From Gymnopus androsaceus JB14 (lineage: Eukaryota; Basidiomycota; Agaricomycetes; Agaricales; Omphalotaceae): a DNA stretch of 58,210 bases. The position numbers and the translations under genes were made by a program. The notes under the pieces are model-generated. The model was not told the DNA's origin. It worked only from the letters and a program-made list of their open reading frames with translations, and did no database searches. The stretch is taken from assembly GCA_009733575.1 (NCBI GenBank), contig ML769772.1, forward strand, positions 1-58,210. Reading direction: 5' to 3'. This document shows, one piece after another, positions 32,880 through 44,800 of the stretch. The stretch's first letter is position 1, and each line of letters opens with the position of its first letter.

Positions 32880-33265
32880 CATATCTAGGTAGTAGGCTTG
32901 CATATTGCATCCAAATGCCTCATCACACTTGTGGAAACTGAACAATGTGTCTTCTGCTTCCTAACAGCCCATGCCTTTCCTGTGAGATTGAGCTGATAAG
33001 CACCCATCCAATGAAATGAGTGATTGATGAAACACTGTATCATGTCAACAGGACAACCATCCAGATACTGAAATACAGCATTCTTGGCCTCTTGGAATGT
33101 CTTCTTTGATATCTCTCTGAATTGATACTTGACCCAGTCCCAGTACTAATCAAATGATTAGTAGAGAAAAGACCCAAGTCATTTGAACTGACCATTTCAA
33201 TCAGATTAAGTTCACAGTGGAACTTTGGTAAGAAAATACAGTAGTGATGATATGCCAATTTCTTA
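32880..33265 (-). pseudogene. DDE-superfamily transposase, C-terminal fragment
   Basis: Right to left: YCIFLPKFHCELNLIEM, a GT-AG intron of about 60 bp (about 33145-33205), then YWDWVKYQFREISKKTFQEA, LDGCPVDMIQCFINHSF and AYQLNLTGKAWAVRKQK. This is the C-terminal signature of a fungal DDE transposase group common in agarics (FLPKFHCELN-IE, with the third acid in the ELN-IE block). The upstream part is too eroded to place. A probable remnant at 33915-34130 is unproven. Confidence 0.75.
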
Positions 33266-34331
33266 GCTAAGGCTAAAACTATGTGGAACTGATAATCCTA
33301 CATTCAGCAAGAGCTATAATCATGGTTAATAAGAACTATAGCAAGCCTGAGCTGATAGTTAAAGTCATAATTCCTGTCCAAGCCTAAGTGTTGTTCCAAG
33401 GTCCATATGCTACAAGGCATCTAGACTCAAGTCCATGCAGAGCTAGGTATAATTACTGGCTTGCCATTGGCAAGACAAAGATAGAATTACTTCTGAGGGC
33501 TGTTCTGCTGAAGAATCTGGCAAGCCTTGTAAAAGGAAAATGACTTGAGTTGATTCAGAAAAAAACCCAAAAGTCTGCCTAATTGAGGTAGCAAAAGTTG
33601 GTGAGGAGAAAACTTGGCATGATAGAACCATACAATACATGCATATATGGACATTATTTTATTTTATTTCTATTTTTCTACTCAGTTTCATCATATCTCA
33701 CTCAGTTTCACTCATTTTCCTATATTTTATATCTCGCTCAGTATATGAGGGTAGACAGTTATGTTGCAATCCAAGTTAGAGTTGATACCTGAATTGCAGC
33801 TCTATCTTAGGACCTGTATAGTATTCAACATCTGCAGGTGGATAAGATCAGTCTATACAACCTTTGAAATGGGTGGCATTCTTGTAACCTCAATAACACT
33901 GAGGCAATTCAATCTACTTCCCAGCTATTAAGTCAAGCATTCCTGGTTTACATCTCAGAGGGAAGTCACATTGGATTATTCTACTGAACAACCCTAATGT
34001 TTGTTGACAACCTCCTTGACAACCCTTAAACTTCGGTGTCACAAGCAGAGTCACACCAGGGCACCTACGGCAAGCTTGCCAGCAGTTGCTGCTGAAATAG
34101 AATGGATGGAATTGTCTCAATATGTGCAACCAATGCCATGCAGAATCAGCTCTTGAGAAGGTGGATGCTCATGGCAGCAAGTGAAATGGATTCTGAGAGG
34201 AGCAAAATATTTCAACATTTGGCATACTACAACTATGGAAAAAAACTGGATGCCTAGATCTCATCATGGCTCACAGGAGTAGTGCAGGAAGTTCTAGAGG
34301 TTGGTTGGCATTCACAGGGCTGAACATTGGT
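33266..34331. other. Intergenic, eroded transposon DNA
   Basis: No supported gene. It may contain further diverged parts of the transposase to the left. Confidence 0.35.
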
Positions 34332-34637
34332 GGAAAAATGGTCTGGGCCCAGGATGACCCCAGGTCACTTAGGCAGCCTAGGCCACCTAGGAATAATGCA
34401 AAAACTTAAGACACCTCAGGTATCCTGGGCCTCCTAAGCCTCCTAGGAATTCTGGGGGTATCCTCAGGCTGCCCAGGATACCTCAGGACAGCTCAGGACA
34501 GCCCAGGATGGCCCTCAGAATGCCTAGGAGGCCTAGGATACCTGAGGTGTCTTAAGTTTTTGCATTATTCCTAGGTTGCCTAGGCTGTCTAGGCTGCCTA
34601 AGTGACCTGGGTCATCCTGGGCCCAGACCATTTTTCC
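34332..34637. mobile_element. Fold-back element, about 130-bp arms
   Basis: Left arm starts GGAAAAATGGTCTGGGCCCA; the right arm is its near-perfect reverse complement. Both arms include CACTTAGGCAGCCTAG and AATAATGCAAAAACTTAAGA words. It would form a long hairpin. The right end (CATCAGGAAAAATGG reversed) resembles the terminal word CATCAGCAAAAATGG at 53784. It truncates the copia fragment that follows. Confidence 0.75.
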
Positions 34638-34639
34638 TG

Positions 34640-34781
34640 ATGCTATGTACTGAACTTGATTCTGGCTCCTTTGTTACCATCTGGTGCCCTACCCATGATA
34701 TGATTGCAGACATATTCACAAAGTCCCTCCTCACCAATTTGCATTACAGACACTGTGCTTCCTTGGGTCTTATCTCATGAT
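34640..34781 (+). pseudogene. Copia RNase H C-terminus, second element
   Basis: WCPTHDMIADIFTKSLLTNL, then HCASLGLIS and a stop: the very end of a copia polyprotein. The 5' side is cut off by the fold-back element. Confidence 0.75.
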
Positions 34782-34823
34782 AATCCTTTTTTCTTGGACT
34801 CCCCTCCTCTTGTCCACTGGGGG

Positions 34824-35835
34824 TGTTGGATGTCATATATCTTACATCCTTATCTTTGCATCCTCTTTTATTCTAGTCCTTTTTCTCATGTGACTGCCAG
34901 TATTTACACCAAGCATTCCCATGCCTTCCCCTCAGCTGTTGCTCTCATTCTATGGACATCTTGTTATATCCATGCTATCATCACCAATCATTTCCGACAC
35001 TTGCCGCCGATTTCCGATCACTTGTCATTGATTAATCAACCTTTCAATGTATCAACACATTGACTACTGTTTTATTCATACAATCATCACCGCTTGTTGC
35101 CAACGTCCGACACTCGCTGCCGATGCTCAACACTTGCCACCGATTTCCGATCACTTGTCATTGATTAATCAACCTTTCAATGTATCAACACATTGACTAC
35201 TGTTTTATTCATACAATCATCACTGCTCATTGCCGACGTCCGACACTCGCTGCCGATGTTCGACACTTGCCGCCGATTTCCGATCAATCGACATATCGAT
35301 CTGATAGCTGCCCTTTACCTTTGGAAACATCCCTATCATGTTTGGACACACTTTCCGATACTTATTGTTTTATTCCTCTTATATTCTTTTGTCTTTCTTA
35401 CTGAATTACTTTATTGTTACACTTACTGAATACACTCCCGGATATATATTACTTATTGTTCTTTACATTTATCCGTTTATCCGAACTGACTAGTATTTAA
35501 GTAGTATACCATGTATCGTAACTTTAGTTCGAAAATCAACTTAGCCTAGCTGATCTTCTCTATTTGTATTTCCGACATCTCCGCCGATCAATCGATCGAC
35601 ATTGCGATCAATTTGCGATCAACTTGCGGCTGTGCGTTCGCTCCGCTCCGCCCTTCTTCCACTCCTTTCCTCTGGGACACATTACAGTGTGTTAAGGGTG
35701 TTGCTAATAGCTTCGCCAAGTCCCGTTACTTCAAAGGTCCAACCCAGGTCATTGATCGATCGACATCGGTCGATTCCCACGATCGATTTGCGATCGATTT
35801 CCCGCCGCTTTGATCTGGGCTGCACGGGCTTAACA
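34824..35835 (+). mobile_element. Copia LTR of the second element
   Basis: After the tract CCACTGGGGG comes TGTTGGATGTCATATATC, matching the start of the LTR at 27103. A plausible end is TTAACA at about 35835. The interior has a 133-bp tandem duplication (see 34998-35290). Boundaries are approximate because no second LTR exists. Confidence 0.55.
34998..35290. repeat. Tandem duplication, 133-bp unit, about 2.2 copies
   Basis: 'CACTTGCCGCCGATTTCCGA' starts at 34998, 35131 and 35265. The first two copies are nearly identical for the whole unit. Lies within the putative LTR. Confidence 0.8.
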
Positions 35836-35876
35836 CATCTGAGGGGTACATTTATTTTTCCATACCTGAAATCTCT

Positions 35877-36391
35877 CTCATACTCAAGGGGTGTTCAAAA
35901 AAATAAGCGCTGACATGACCTTGGGGGGGGGGGTCTGAGAATTCCTTATGGCCGAAAATTTTTTCATACTATTGAGGCTCTGGGAGGCATTTTAGGTTAA
36001 TTCAACTACTGAAGTAAGGCCATAAAAACTATTTAAAGCACTCAACATCTCAAATCTCCCTGAAAAACATGGATTCTATAGGATATGATGCATTTTAGTA
36101 CCGATTTAGCACCTCCATCAAAAAATATTGTCAATGCAAGTGCACTTACACCAGGTTGAATTGAACTTAGATGAACTGCTGTGTATTAATTGCGTCTGAA
36201 AATGTTGTTTAAAGGTGCAAAGGAGAAAAAAATGTTATATAATACAATTTTGAAGTTGGAAATCCTCTGAAGTGTGGGAAAATTTTACTATATATAGGCT
36301 GTGGAAGGGGGGGGGGGGCTTCATGAACCCTTATGACCCAAAAACAAGGTCATGTCGGGACTTAGTGGGTTGAACACCCCTTGCTCATATT
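35877..36391. mobile_element. hAT-like non-autonomous element 2 (TSD with one mismatch)
   Basis: The element is 35885-36383 (499 bp). Ends start CAAGGGGTGTTCAA on both sides; further in, both have GACATGACCTTG. Flanking 8-mers are CTCATACT (35877-35884) and CTCATATT (36384-36391), one mismatch apart. Runs of G occur near both ends. No coding content. Confidence 0.75.
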
Positions 36392-36485
36392 TACATACAT
36401 TTAGTATTCCTGTTTCCATTCTTGCTTCTAGACTTGTCCTCCAACAAGTAATAATCCATGTGTCAGATAAGATAAGAATGTTCAT

Positions 36486-36765
36486 AACACAGTGCAGCCT
36501 CCTTCCCAGGCTTTGGGACTTCGCGGTCCATTTGAGCCGAATTAGAAAATGATACTTGTCCCTATGCCTGGCGGATTACATTGTGTGGCTTGTTTGGCTT
36601 CAATATAAAAGTAATATAAAAGTTCTCGTACATGGCACACTAAAGTGCTGAAGCCAAACAAGGCATGTGGTGTAATCCGCCAGGTGTAGGGACAAGTATC
36701 TTTTTCTAATTCAGCTCAAACAGACTGCAAAGTCCCGAAGCCTGGGAAGGAGGCTGAACACAGTG
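36486..36765. mobile_element. Mutator-like MITE with 9-bp TSD
   Basis: The element is 36495-36756 (262 bp), almost wholly made of two inverted arms of about 105 bp starting CAGCCTCCTTCCCAGGCTT. A perfect 9-bp duplication AACACAGTG flanks it (36486-36494 and 36757-36765). Long terminal repeats with 9-bp duplications fit Mutator-like (MULE) elements. Confidence 0.85.
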
Positions 36766-37380
36766 GTTCTTTCAGCACCAATGAAAATCCCACATTTCTT
36801 GTGTGATACTAGTGTGTTTCTTTGCACTAGTACTACAGACAATTCCTTGTAGCTGCAAAAAGGGCATTCACATATGGACCCCTGTTGTTATGAACAGTTT
36901 ATCTGATCTCATGCCAAATGGATTATTACTTATCAGTTTCCTTGCTTTATAGATGTTAAACCTTCATTTGGTTATGTGGACACTTTTATTATCTTGACAC
37001 TTTTTATTATCTTACAGCTCACATGATCAACACATTTATGATCACAGTTCTCAATCATACAATCATCTTTCAAGCGTTATAATCACACTTCATGCTAGCA
37101 TACTAGATACAGCATCATATGTGTGTACATTTGATCATCTTCTACTTACATCTGTCAATAATGTTGTCTTTCATTGTTTTATGCATTGCTGCAATATGTA
37201 CAGGGCTTACAGTATTTGGCGTAGGGCTTGTACTTTTAGCATATGCAGTAGATGTAAATACAGCATAGTTCTTAGCTTCAATCTTATGGGTCCTCAATCT
37301 TATTCTTCCTTTTTTACACTTTCATTTTGCTTTATGCTGAAGTCAGAGTCATGATGCCTGGGACCTCAGGTTATGAGGGA
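36766..37380. other. Intergenic 3' of the NLR gene
   Basis: AT-rich, nothing recognised. Confidence 0.4.
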
Positions 37381-40300
37381 CTAGTTGCTGATACCTGGAT
37401 CATTGACATCAGCCTCCTTTTCCAGGAGAAGCTTGATGATTGATTCATGGCCAGTCCTTGCAGCTGCCTGAAGGGCATTCCCATAATAACCCCTTGAGCA
37501 TTGACATCAGCCCCTTTTTCCAAGAGAAGCTTGACAATTGCTTCATGACCATTTCTTACAGCTGCCTGGAGTGCATTCCCATATTCACCCCCTTGAGCAT
37601 TGACTTCAGCTCCTTTTTCCAAGAGAAGCTTGACAATTGCATAATGACTATTCCTTGCAGCTGCCTGAAGGGCATTCCCATAGTAATCCCCCTGAGCATT
37701 GAAATCAGCCCCCTTATCCAAGAGAAGCTTGACAGTTGCTTCATGACCATTCCTTGCAGCTGCCTGAAAGGCATTCCTATAATAACCCCCTTGAGCATTG
37801 ACATCAGCCCCCTTTTCCAAGAGAAGCTTGACAATTGCTTCACAACCATTGCTTGCAGCTGCCTGAAGGGCATTCCCATATTTACCCCCTTGTGCATTGA
37901 CATCAGCCCCCTTTTCCAAAAGAAACTTTACAATTGCTTCATGATCATTGCTTACAGCTGCCTGAAGTGCATTCCCATAATAACCCCCTGAGCATTAACA
38001 TCAACCCCCTTTTCCAAGAGAAACTTTACAATTGCTTCATGACCATTGCTTGCAGCTGCCTGAAGGGCATTCCCATAATGACCCCCTGAACATTGACATC
38101 AGCCCCCTTTTCCAAGAGAAATTTTACAATTGCTTCATGATCATTGCTTACAGCTGCCTGAAGGGCATTCCCATAATAACCCCCTTGAGCATTGACATCA
38201 GCCCCCTTTTCCAAAAGAAACATTACAATTGCTTCATGATCATTGCTTACAGCTGTCTGAAGGGCATTCCCATAATAACCCCCTTGAGCATTGACACCAG
38301 CCCCCTTTTCCCAGAGAAACTTTACAATTGCTTCATGACCATTGCTTGCAGCTGCCTGAAGGGCATTCCTATAGTAACCCCCTTGAGCATTGACATCAGC
38401 CCCCTTTTCCAAGAGAAACTTTACAATTGCTTCATGACCAAAGGTGCTTGCAGCTGCCTGAAGGGCATTCCCATAATAACCCCCTTGAGCATTGACATCA
38501 GCCCCCTTTTCCAAAAGAAACTTTACAATTGCTTCATGATTATTGCTTATGGCTGCCTGAAGGGCATTCCCATAATAACCCCCTTGAGCATTGACATCAG
38601 CCCCATTTTCCAAGAGAGACTTTACAATTGCTTCATGGCCACTGCTTGCAGCTGCCTGAAGTGAATTCCCATATTCGCCCCCTTGAGCATTGATGTCAGC
38701 CCTCTTTTCCAAAAGAAGCTTGACAGTTGCTTCATGACCATTGCTTGCAGCTGCCTGAAGGGCATTCCAGTAATAGCCCCCTTGAGCATTCACAACAGCC
38801 CCCTTTTGCAAAAGAAGCTTGACAATTGCTTCATGACCATTGCTTGCCGCTGCCTGAAGTGCATTCCCATCATAATCCCCTTTAGCATTCACATCAGCCC
38901 CCTCTTCCAACAGATACTCACTAATTTTTGCTAAACCTGATTCTGCAGCCCAATAAAGTGGCTCAACAATATCCTTATTCCTACCATCACTATATCTAGC
39001 CACCCAGCAAGTGTAATGGGCTTCCTCTCTCTGAAGTAGATCTTTAGTTAATTTTGCTACTGCACTCTCTTGATTTCCTTCTTCCACAATCTTTACATGA
39101 GATAGCCATTGGAACACTGCATAATCCCCAAATAAAGTTGATTCACTCCATTTATACTCCCGTTCAAAATATTCATCATGTTCTATAAACTGCAGTAAGT
39201 AGATTAGACATGCTTGAGCTATTTTATCATGAGCAATCCGCTCATTAATTTCAAATAATTTAACTGCATGTTCAATGTTTTGCATGTTAATCAAAAATTC
39301 CTTTACAGATGCATGTGCAAGTTGCACCTTGTGGTTTTGATCCACAGTCACAAGATTTGAATCAACAATTAAATCCAACTTCAAATCCATTTGACTCTCT
39401 TCCTCAACTTGCTGCTCCTCCAAATCAATAACTAGAATTTTACTGATCTGGCTGGTGTTCAGTGGCTCAAATGCATATGTGAGCCAAAGAAGAATATGAT
39501 GAGCATTGTCTGCATCATCACTTTCATGAGCTTTTTGCAAGGCTATTGTATATGTTTCTTCTAAATCCTTTGGTAGCTTTTGTAAAGCTTTCCGTACTGA
39601 TTTTGGGGAACCACATTGACTCAGGCTTTTGAGTTGACAGTCTACCCACCGGAACCTTAGTTATGATCAGCCCTTAACATACAGAAACGACACTGCATTG
39701 CACTTACTGGCCATGTGCTTGTGCTATTAATGATTCTTTGACCTCCTCTTGTAATTTTCCCTTGAAGTGATACTTGACTATTTTCCTGTCAAGGTGCAGA
39801 GCTATATCATGATCAATTCCAGAACTGTGCAATTCCAGGAACATTTGCTGTGATTTGTGAGTTATATTTGCCCCAATGTGATCACGGCTTGTGATGGCAA
39901 TGCAAAGATTGAGAGCACATCCAGCCCCATTCAACCACTTATAAACCTCTTGTTGCTCCTGGCATTCATCCATAGCATCAAGTATCAAGTATCCAAACCC
40001 AATATCATTGAAGATGTTTTTCAGGGTATCTTCCACCTCCAAGTTTGTTGCCTGTGAAACTGACACACCCTTCTTACATTTATCAAAGAGATTACCGAGC
40101 TCAGAATGTACTCCATGTGTGCTTGAGCCTACTTGTTGCAAAAGGGACAACAAGAAACCTCGGTATGTTGACTTGAGCCCACTATTATCCCGGATATCAA
40201 AGTAATGATACCATACACTCTTTGGGGCATTTTTTCGAAGGTCCTCAATAATAGTAGTTCTATCAAAAAATATAACTTTAACAATACACTGTATGATTTA

Positions 40301-40868
40301 TTATAAATAAACCTACGATAAAAATGTCTTTCCTGATCCAGCTATAAAACACAATATGAGCCACACACCTGAAACAAAAACAAATCAACTCCTACCTTTG
40401 CCTTGAATCCACAATACAGAGGAACCTTCTTTCCAGTTCTTATACTCAAGATGATCCACAATCCATTGGCCAGTACCACCTGTTTTTTTGTCAACAGCTG
40501 TCTGAAAATTGACAGAACAATCAGGTGCCCTAAGCCAATCATGGATTTTGGTTTCCGTATCATTTGCTTCCATGGAATGCAATGTCAGTTGGTCATTAAT
40601 GTTTGATGTAACATTTAACTTACACATAACATGATAATTTGTGATGTTTCCAATAATAAAGTTGCTATCATGTATTTCAAAATTGGAGGCACGTTCAAAC
40701 ATGCTTGGTAGACACTATTATCACAAAAGACAGAAAATTCACATTGGAACTCATTACCCACCTGCTGTTGTTGACAGTCATTTGAGAATGCCTTTTAGTA
40801 ATTAAGTTTCCACTTCCAGATCATTTGATTTGTACATACCTATTGTCTTGAGAGAGTTCTTCACTCAT
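37381..40868 (-). CDS. NACHT-ankyrin NLR-type protein, frameshifts in the repeat tail
   Basis: A STAND ATPase of the kind fungi use in self/non-self recognition. Exons: 40840-40868, 40762-40791, 40396-40703, 40317-40341, 39708-40259 and 37381-39655; introns 48-58 bp, all GT-AG. N-terminus MSEELSQDN, then ASNFEIHDSNFIIGNIT, a motif common at the start of basidiomycete NLRs. KIHDWLRAPDCSVNFQTA precedes NACHT. The P-loop GKAGSGKT spans three exons, most of it on a 25-nt micro-exon. Walker B is YLILDAMDE near residue 220. From about residue 550 come about 16 ankyrin repeats of 33 residues, close to EKGADVNAQGGYYGNALQAA. One-base losses near 38085, 37985 and 37490, all at the same CAAGGGGG site of the unit, shift the frame three times and so restore it; the last unit ends at TAG 37381-37383. 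Real decay and assembly slippage are both possible. Confidence 0.85.
37400..38950 (-). repeat. Ankyrin-coding 99-bp repeat array, about 16 units
   Basis: Units are nearly identical at DNA level and change mainly at a few codons: the two residues after the double Gly (YY, EY, KY, DY), the ASNG/VSND/ARNG site and F or L before the last Leu pair. One unit has an extra codon (STFGHEA, about 38445). The pattern matches the high internal conservation of some fungal NLR repeats. Confidence 0.9.
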
Positions 40869-40913
40869 GATGATGGGGGAGAAGAAATGAGATTTGTCTT
40901 GCAACTAGTCAGG

Positions 40914-40921
40914 TTTATATA
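40914..40921 (-). promoter_or_regulatory. TATA-like box of the NLR gene
   Basis: TATATAAA on the minus strand, about 46-53 bases upstream of the ATG at 40868. Position and sequence fit a core promoter with a short leader. Confidence 0.45.
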
Positions 40922-41821
40922 TGGCTTCAGCTTAGTTTGACAGATGATCTTGATTGATCTGCGCAGCACGATCCCGTGGGTCACAAATATTAAAAGAGGC
41001 ACATGTGACCATTTCAGGAGTCCCTATCCAGGGTTACGATTAGAAGGGATGGGGATGAGATTCTCAGCAAACTTCGAATAGTGCTAGATGTGGAAATGGG
41101 AGGCGACAAAAGCATCCCGTATGCTTCGAGCGGTAAAGACAAAGCTGTAGAAGCAGAGGCAGATCCGGGGATAGTATGGCAAACTGTGATGCGGGGTCTT
41201 GAGCGGCGAGAATGGAAGCTAGATCACATGCAAGGTTGATGCAAAGATGAGATGTTTTGTAAAGATGTTTCAGTAATTTGTTCACTTATATTAGAGACTG
41301 TCAGAATTGACGAAATTAATCAGAATTTTGATTATCATAGCTGGCAAAAGATTTTCGGTCTTTTCAAAAAATCTTTGGCAATTATTGAATATTTTCTGCA
41401 GATAATTGTCCTGATGCTTTGACCTTGAGATTTGGAAGTTGTATCGTAATCACCACCGGAATTTCCGAGTCTATAAGAGGCTTAAGCTATTGGGCCAAGT
41501 CGCATAAAAGTAATTGTGTTTTGTAACGTTAACAGATTATGAGCGAAGTAACGCAAAGCTGAAACGCAGTGCACGGAGTCCCTTTCAACTTGATGACCAG
41601 AGCATGATAGTTGATACTCCTGCTTTCCATAATAAACAGACAATTACATGATCGTGACGATGTGTAGAGAGCGAAGGCTTCAATCCAAGCCAAGTTTACG
41701 ACTAGTGAACTCCCGCTCATTACAATATTGTCAAGCAAGGTTGTTTCTTTGTAAATCTGATTTAACAGCAAAGATAATACACACATTGATCATAACATTT
41801 TGGTTCAAGATACGTACACTT
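40922..41821. other. Intergenic between the NLR 5' end and DPP V 3' end
   Basis: No gene supported in 900 bp; presumably NLR promoter and DPP V terminator sequence. Confidence 0.5.
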
Positions 41822-44800
41822 TCAATTCTTCTCACCGACAAACTCATTGAACCATCTGAATACTTCATAGTGCCATTTCAAGCTATTCCAAATCATTAGA
41901 CACTCCACACATGCATTTTGAAATAAACCCAAGCAGCACTGACCTATTACCATGCTTGAGGACCCAGTGGTTTTCGTCCGGGAAAATCACCAGGCGACTG
42001 GGTATACCGAGCCTATTGCACTTGAGATGAGTCATTTTACGTAGTCAAGAGGAACAACGCACTGTTGATGAGCATGGAAAGCTCCAATTCCCTCAGTCTC
42101 TGGGAGCCGATAATCTTTTGAGCCATGGATCCAGAGCTGAGGTGTACTCCATTTGTCTACAAAGTTCGACGGGTTGTATCTGGATTATGATTCATTTCTG
42201 TTCAGCTCCGACGTGGAATGATTTGGACGGCACGGACTTTTCTGCCAATTCTTTCGCTTCCTTTTCCCAAGGCCTGTAGTCAAGAGGCATTTATGAAACA
42301 CCTTTGTTTCAATAAAATTTCGAGTTACAAACCTTCCATGCCAATCCTGGTTGAACTAGAAGCGAAGCTCATGAAGATGAGAACGAAAGAAAAATTAACG
42401 ATCGACTTACAAAGAACAACTCCTCAGTCGCATATCCAGTGTAGGTCGTATGGAAAACCTATTAGGTCAGGTCAGCTATAACCGGCAGAATAAAAAAGTA
42501 ACTTGATTCGTACTCCATCATGGCAAACCAAGGCCTAATACAGGTCAGAAAAAATCCACACAAAAAGAGAAACGAATATGCATACTTTGAATCCGAAATT
42601 ATACTCTGGATGTCCTTGGATCCAGCTAAACAAGTCGAGAGGTCAACGAGACAAACCATCAAGCCCATGCGAGCAACATACTTGATCGCATAACCACCCC
42701 AACTAGCTCCAGCAGCAACAGCCCGGTCTGAATCGATCTAGAGCGGTATCAAGCAATGAGTAAACTGCGTTCGACAGGAGCAGAAGAAACATATATGTAC
42801 CTCCGGGTAAGTATCAAGCACATGTTTCCATCCCTTTTGCAGGTCAACAAAAGGTTTGCCTCCCCAATCCCCGCTAATTGCGTCGGTAAAGGCTACATGA
42901 ATTTCAATGAGATTGGTTTGGTTTGCATGACGACGCATACGGACGTACCTTGCCCAAAGGTGGAACTTCCAGTAGGGTTGATGGCTACAACGAAATAGCC
43001 CTGCTGAGCGAACACTAAGATTATTTATAGTAAATTGCAGTAGATAGAACATAAATAGGGCGAGTATACCGTTCGGATTCCAGCGCGTCGACCATTGATC
43101 CTCCCAGGCGCTTTGAGGTCCTCCTATCGCAATACTTTTCATCAGGGCACAAATAACGAAGACGAAAAAAGAACGAGGTCATACCATGAATGAGTAACAC
43201 AACAGGATGCGCCTTTTTCTCGCCCTCCTTCCATCCCTTAGGTTTCAAAATCCATCCTTGAACATCAATATCCTCCGCTCCCTTGAACCAAAACTCTTCG
43301 ACCTTGCTCAGCTTCTTCTCTTTCAAATCCGTAAGGTTGGTGATCTGCTCGACCTTTCCAGTAAATTTCGCCGCTCCTTCAGTCTGCGCAATCTGCACCT
43401 GCAGATCATCCAAACCTCGGACGAGAAACACGTCGTTTGGTGACGTGAATGACGATTTCGAAATCAAGACTCTACCATTGTACAGAGTTTGAAGACCGGA
43501 AGACGCGCCATCCTCGACGATTGGAACTGGAGTAAGGTACTTTGGAGATAAATCGGGGTCCGTAGTCGATTTTTCGGGTGTAGCGGGGATGGGAAAGACG
43601 AAAACCTTTACTTTGGCATGATCACCGGCGGTGAAGTAGATGAAATCTCCTTCTTTGGAAAACTGAAGGAACGAAACGAATCAATAACCCCAGCCATAGG
43701 CACTAGGTTCATCCACTTACAGCCAACGAGTCGGGAGAGCGGTCCCATTTCTGCGTCAAGGTGAACCTCACATCCTTCTTGAGGTCGTAGATGACGATTT
43801 TTGCTCTATAACACAATTGAGATATTTCAACCGACACCATAGAAACGAATGACCTACCTGTCACTCTCATACCCATCCTTGTCCAGCTCCAACCAAGCTG
43901 CCTTGTCTGCATTCTCATTGAGAATAGGACTGTGCGTTTGACCTTTCAAAGCTGATGAAGTTAGTTCACGAGGTTTGCTTCCTCCAGCGACATCTACAAT
44001 ATAAACCTAAGTCATGCGTCAGATGAGAGAATACCCATCCTCATGTTTATTCACTGACATTCTGTTTCGTATGCCACGCGGGGCTCAAAGTGGGATCCAG
44101 AGTGGTGTAGATGACGGTTTGTTTGGACACGTCAAAGTCATCGGTGCCTCCAAATGGTTCCACAGGTGAGGACTGTGCATAAATTGTCAGACTAGGTCAA
44201 AGATCATGCAACGAATGTCTTACGTGGGAAGTCCCAGCTAACAAGTTGACGAATTCCGAACCAAATGTCCATTTGTGGTCGGGACCTTGTGTTAGCCGGA
44301 CACTAAACAGAGCCTGTGATTTGGGCAAAACCCAGTGGTCCCAATGCCGTTCATAAGTGTGGTCATAGACCAGTGCACTCGTTCCGCGATTCTCCCAAGC
44401 TTCATCTTGCTCCTTGACAGTAGTGAGATTACCGTCTGCATACACAGAGTCCGAAAAGACCAAGAAACCATCCGTGGAATACCGAAAGTTTGTAGCGGAG
44501 GATGTAGGGAAAGAACCGAGAAGGGCTGGTGATTCAGTGTGCAGAATTCCAGCAGAATTTTCCGTGACGGGACGACGTCGATAGCGTAGATATCGAGTGC
44601 CTTGTTTTCTCATTCTCCTTCTCCTTCGACTACATGCGCAATTGTGTTGCCAGTGAGCCAGAACGCTTCGCCTCCCTTGGCCAGCTGTACAACGCGTTAT
44701 ATCCAGATAGACACAAACCTATGAATAATTACAGGCAATTCAAAGGGTTTGACGCTAGATTCCAGCGGAGAAATGTAGAGAGTCTATAAGCACACAGAAG

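Noticed and set aside
37440..38934. Plus-strand frames of repeated CLKGIPI...ISPLFQ units
   Set aside because: They are the antisense of the ankyrin array, open only because of the 99-bp unit.
40385..40563. Separate small gene with HDWLRAPDCSV
   Set aside because: It is exon 3 of the NLR gene, joined by good splice sites to the P-loop micro-exon.
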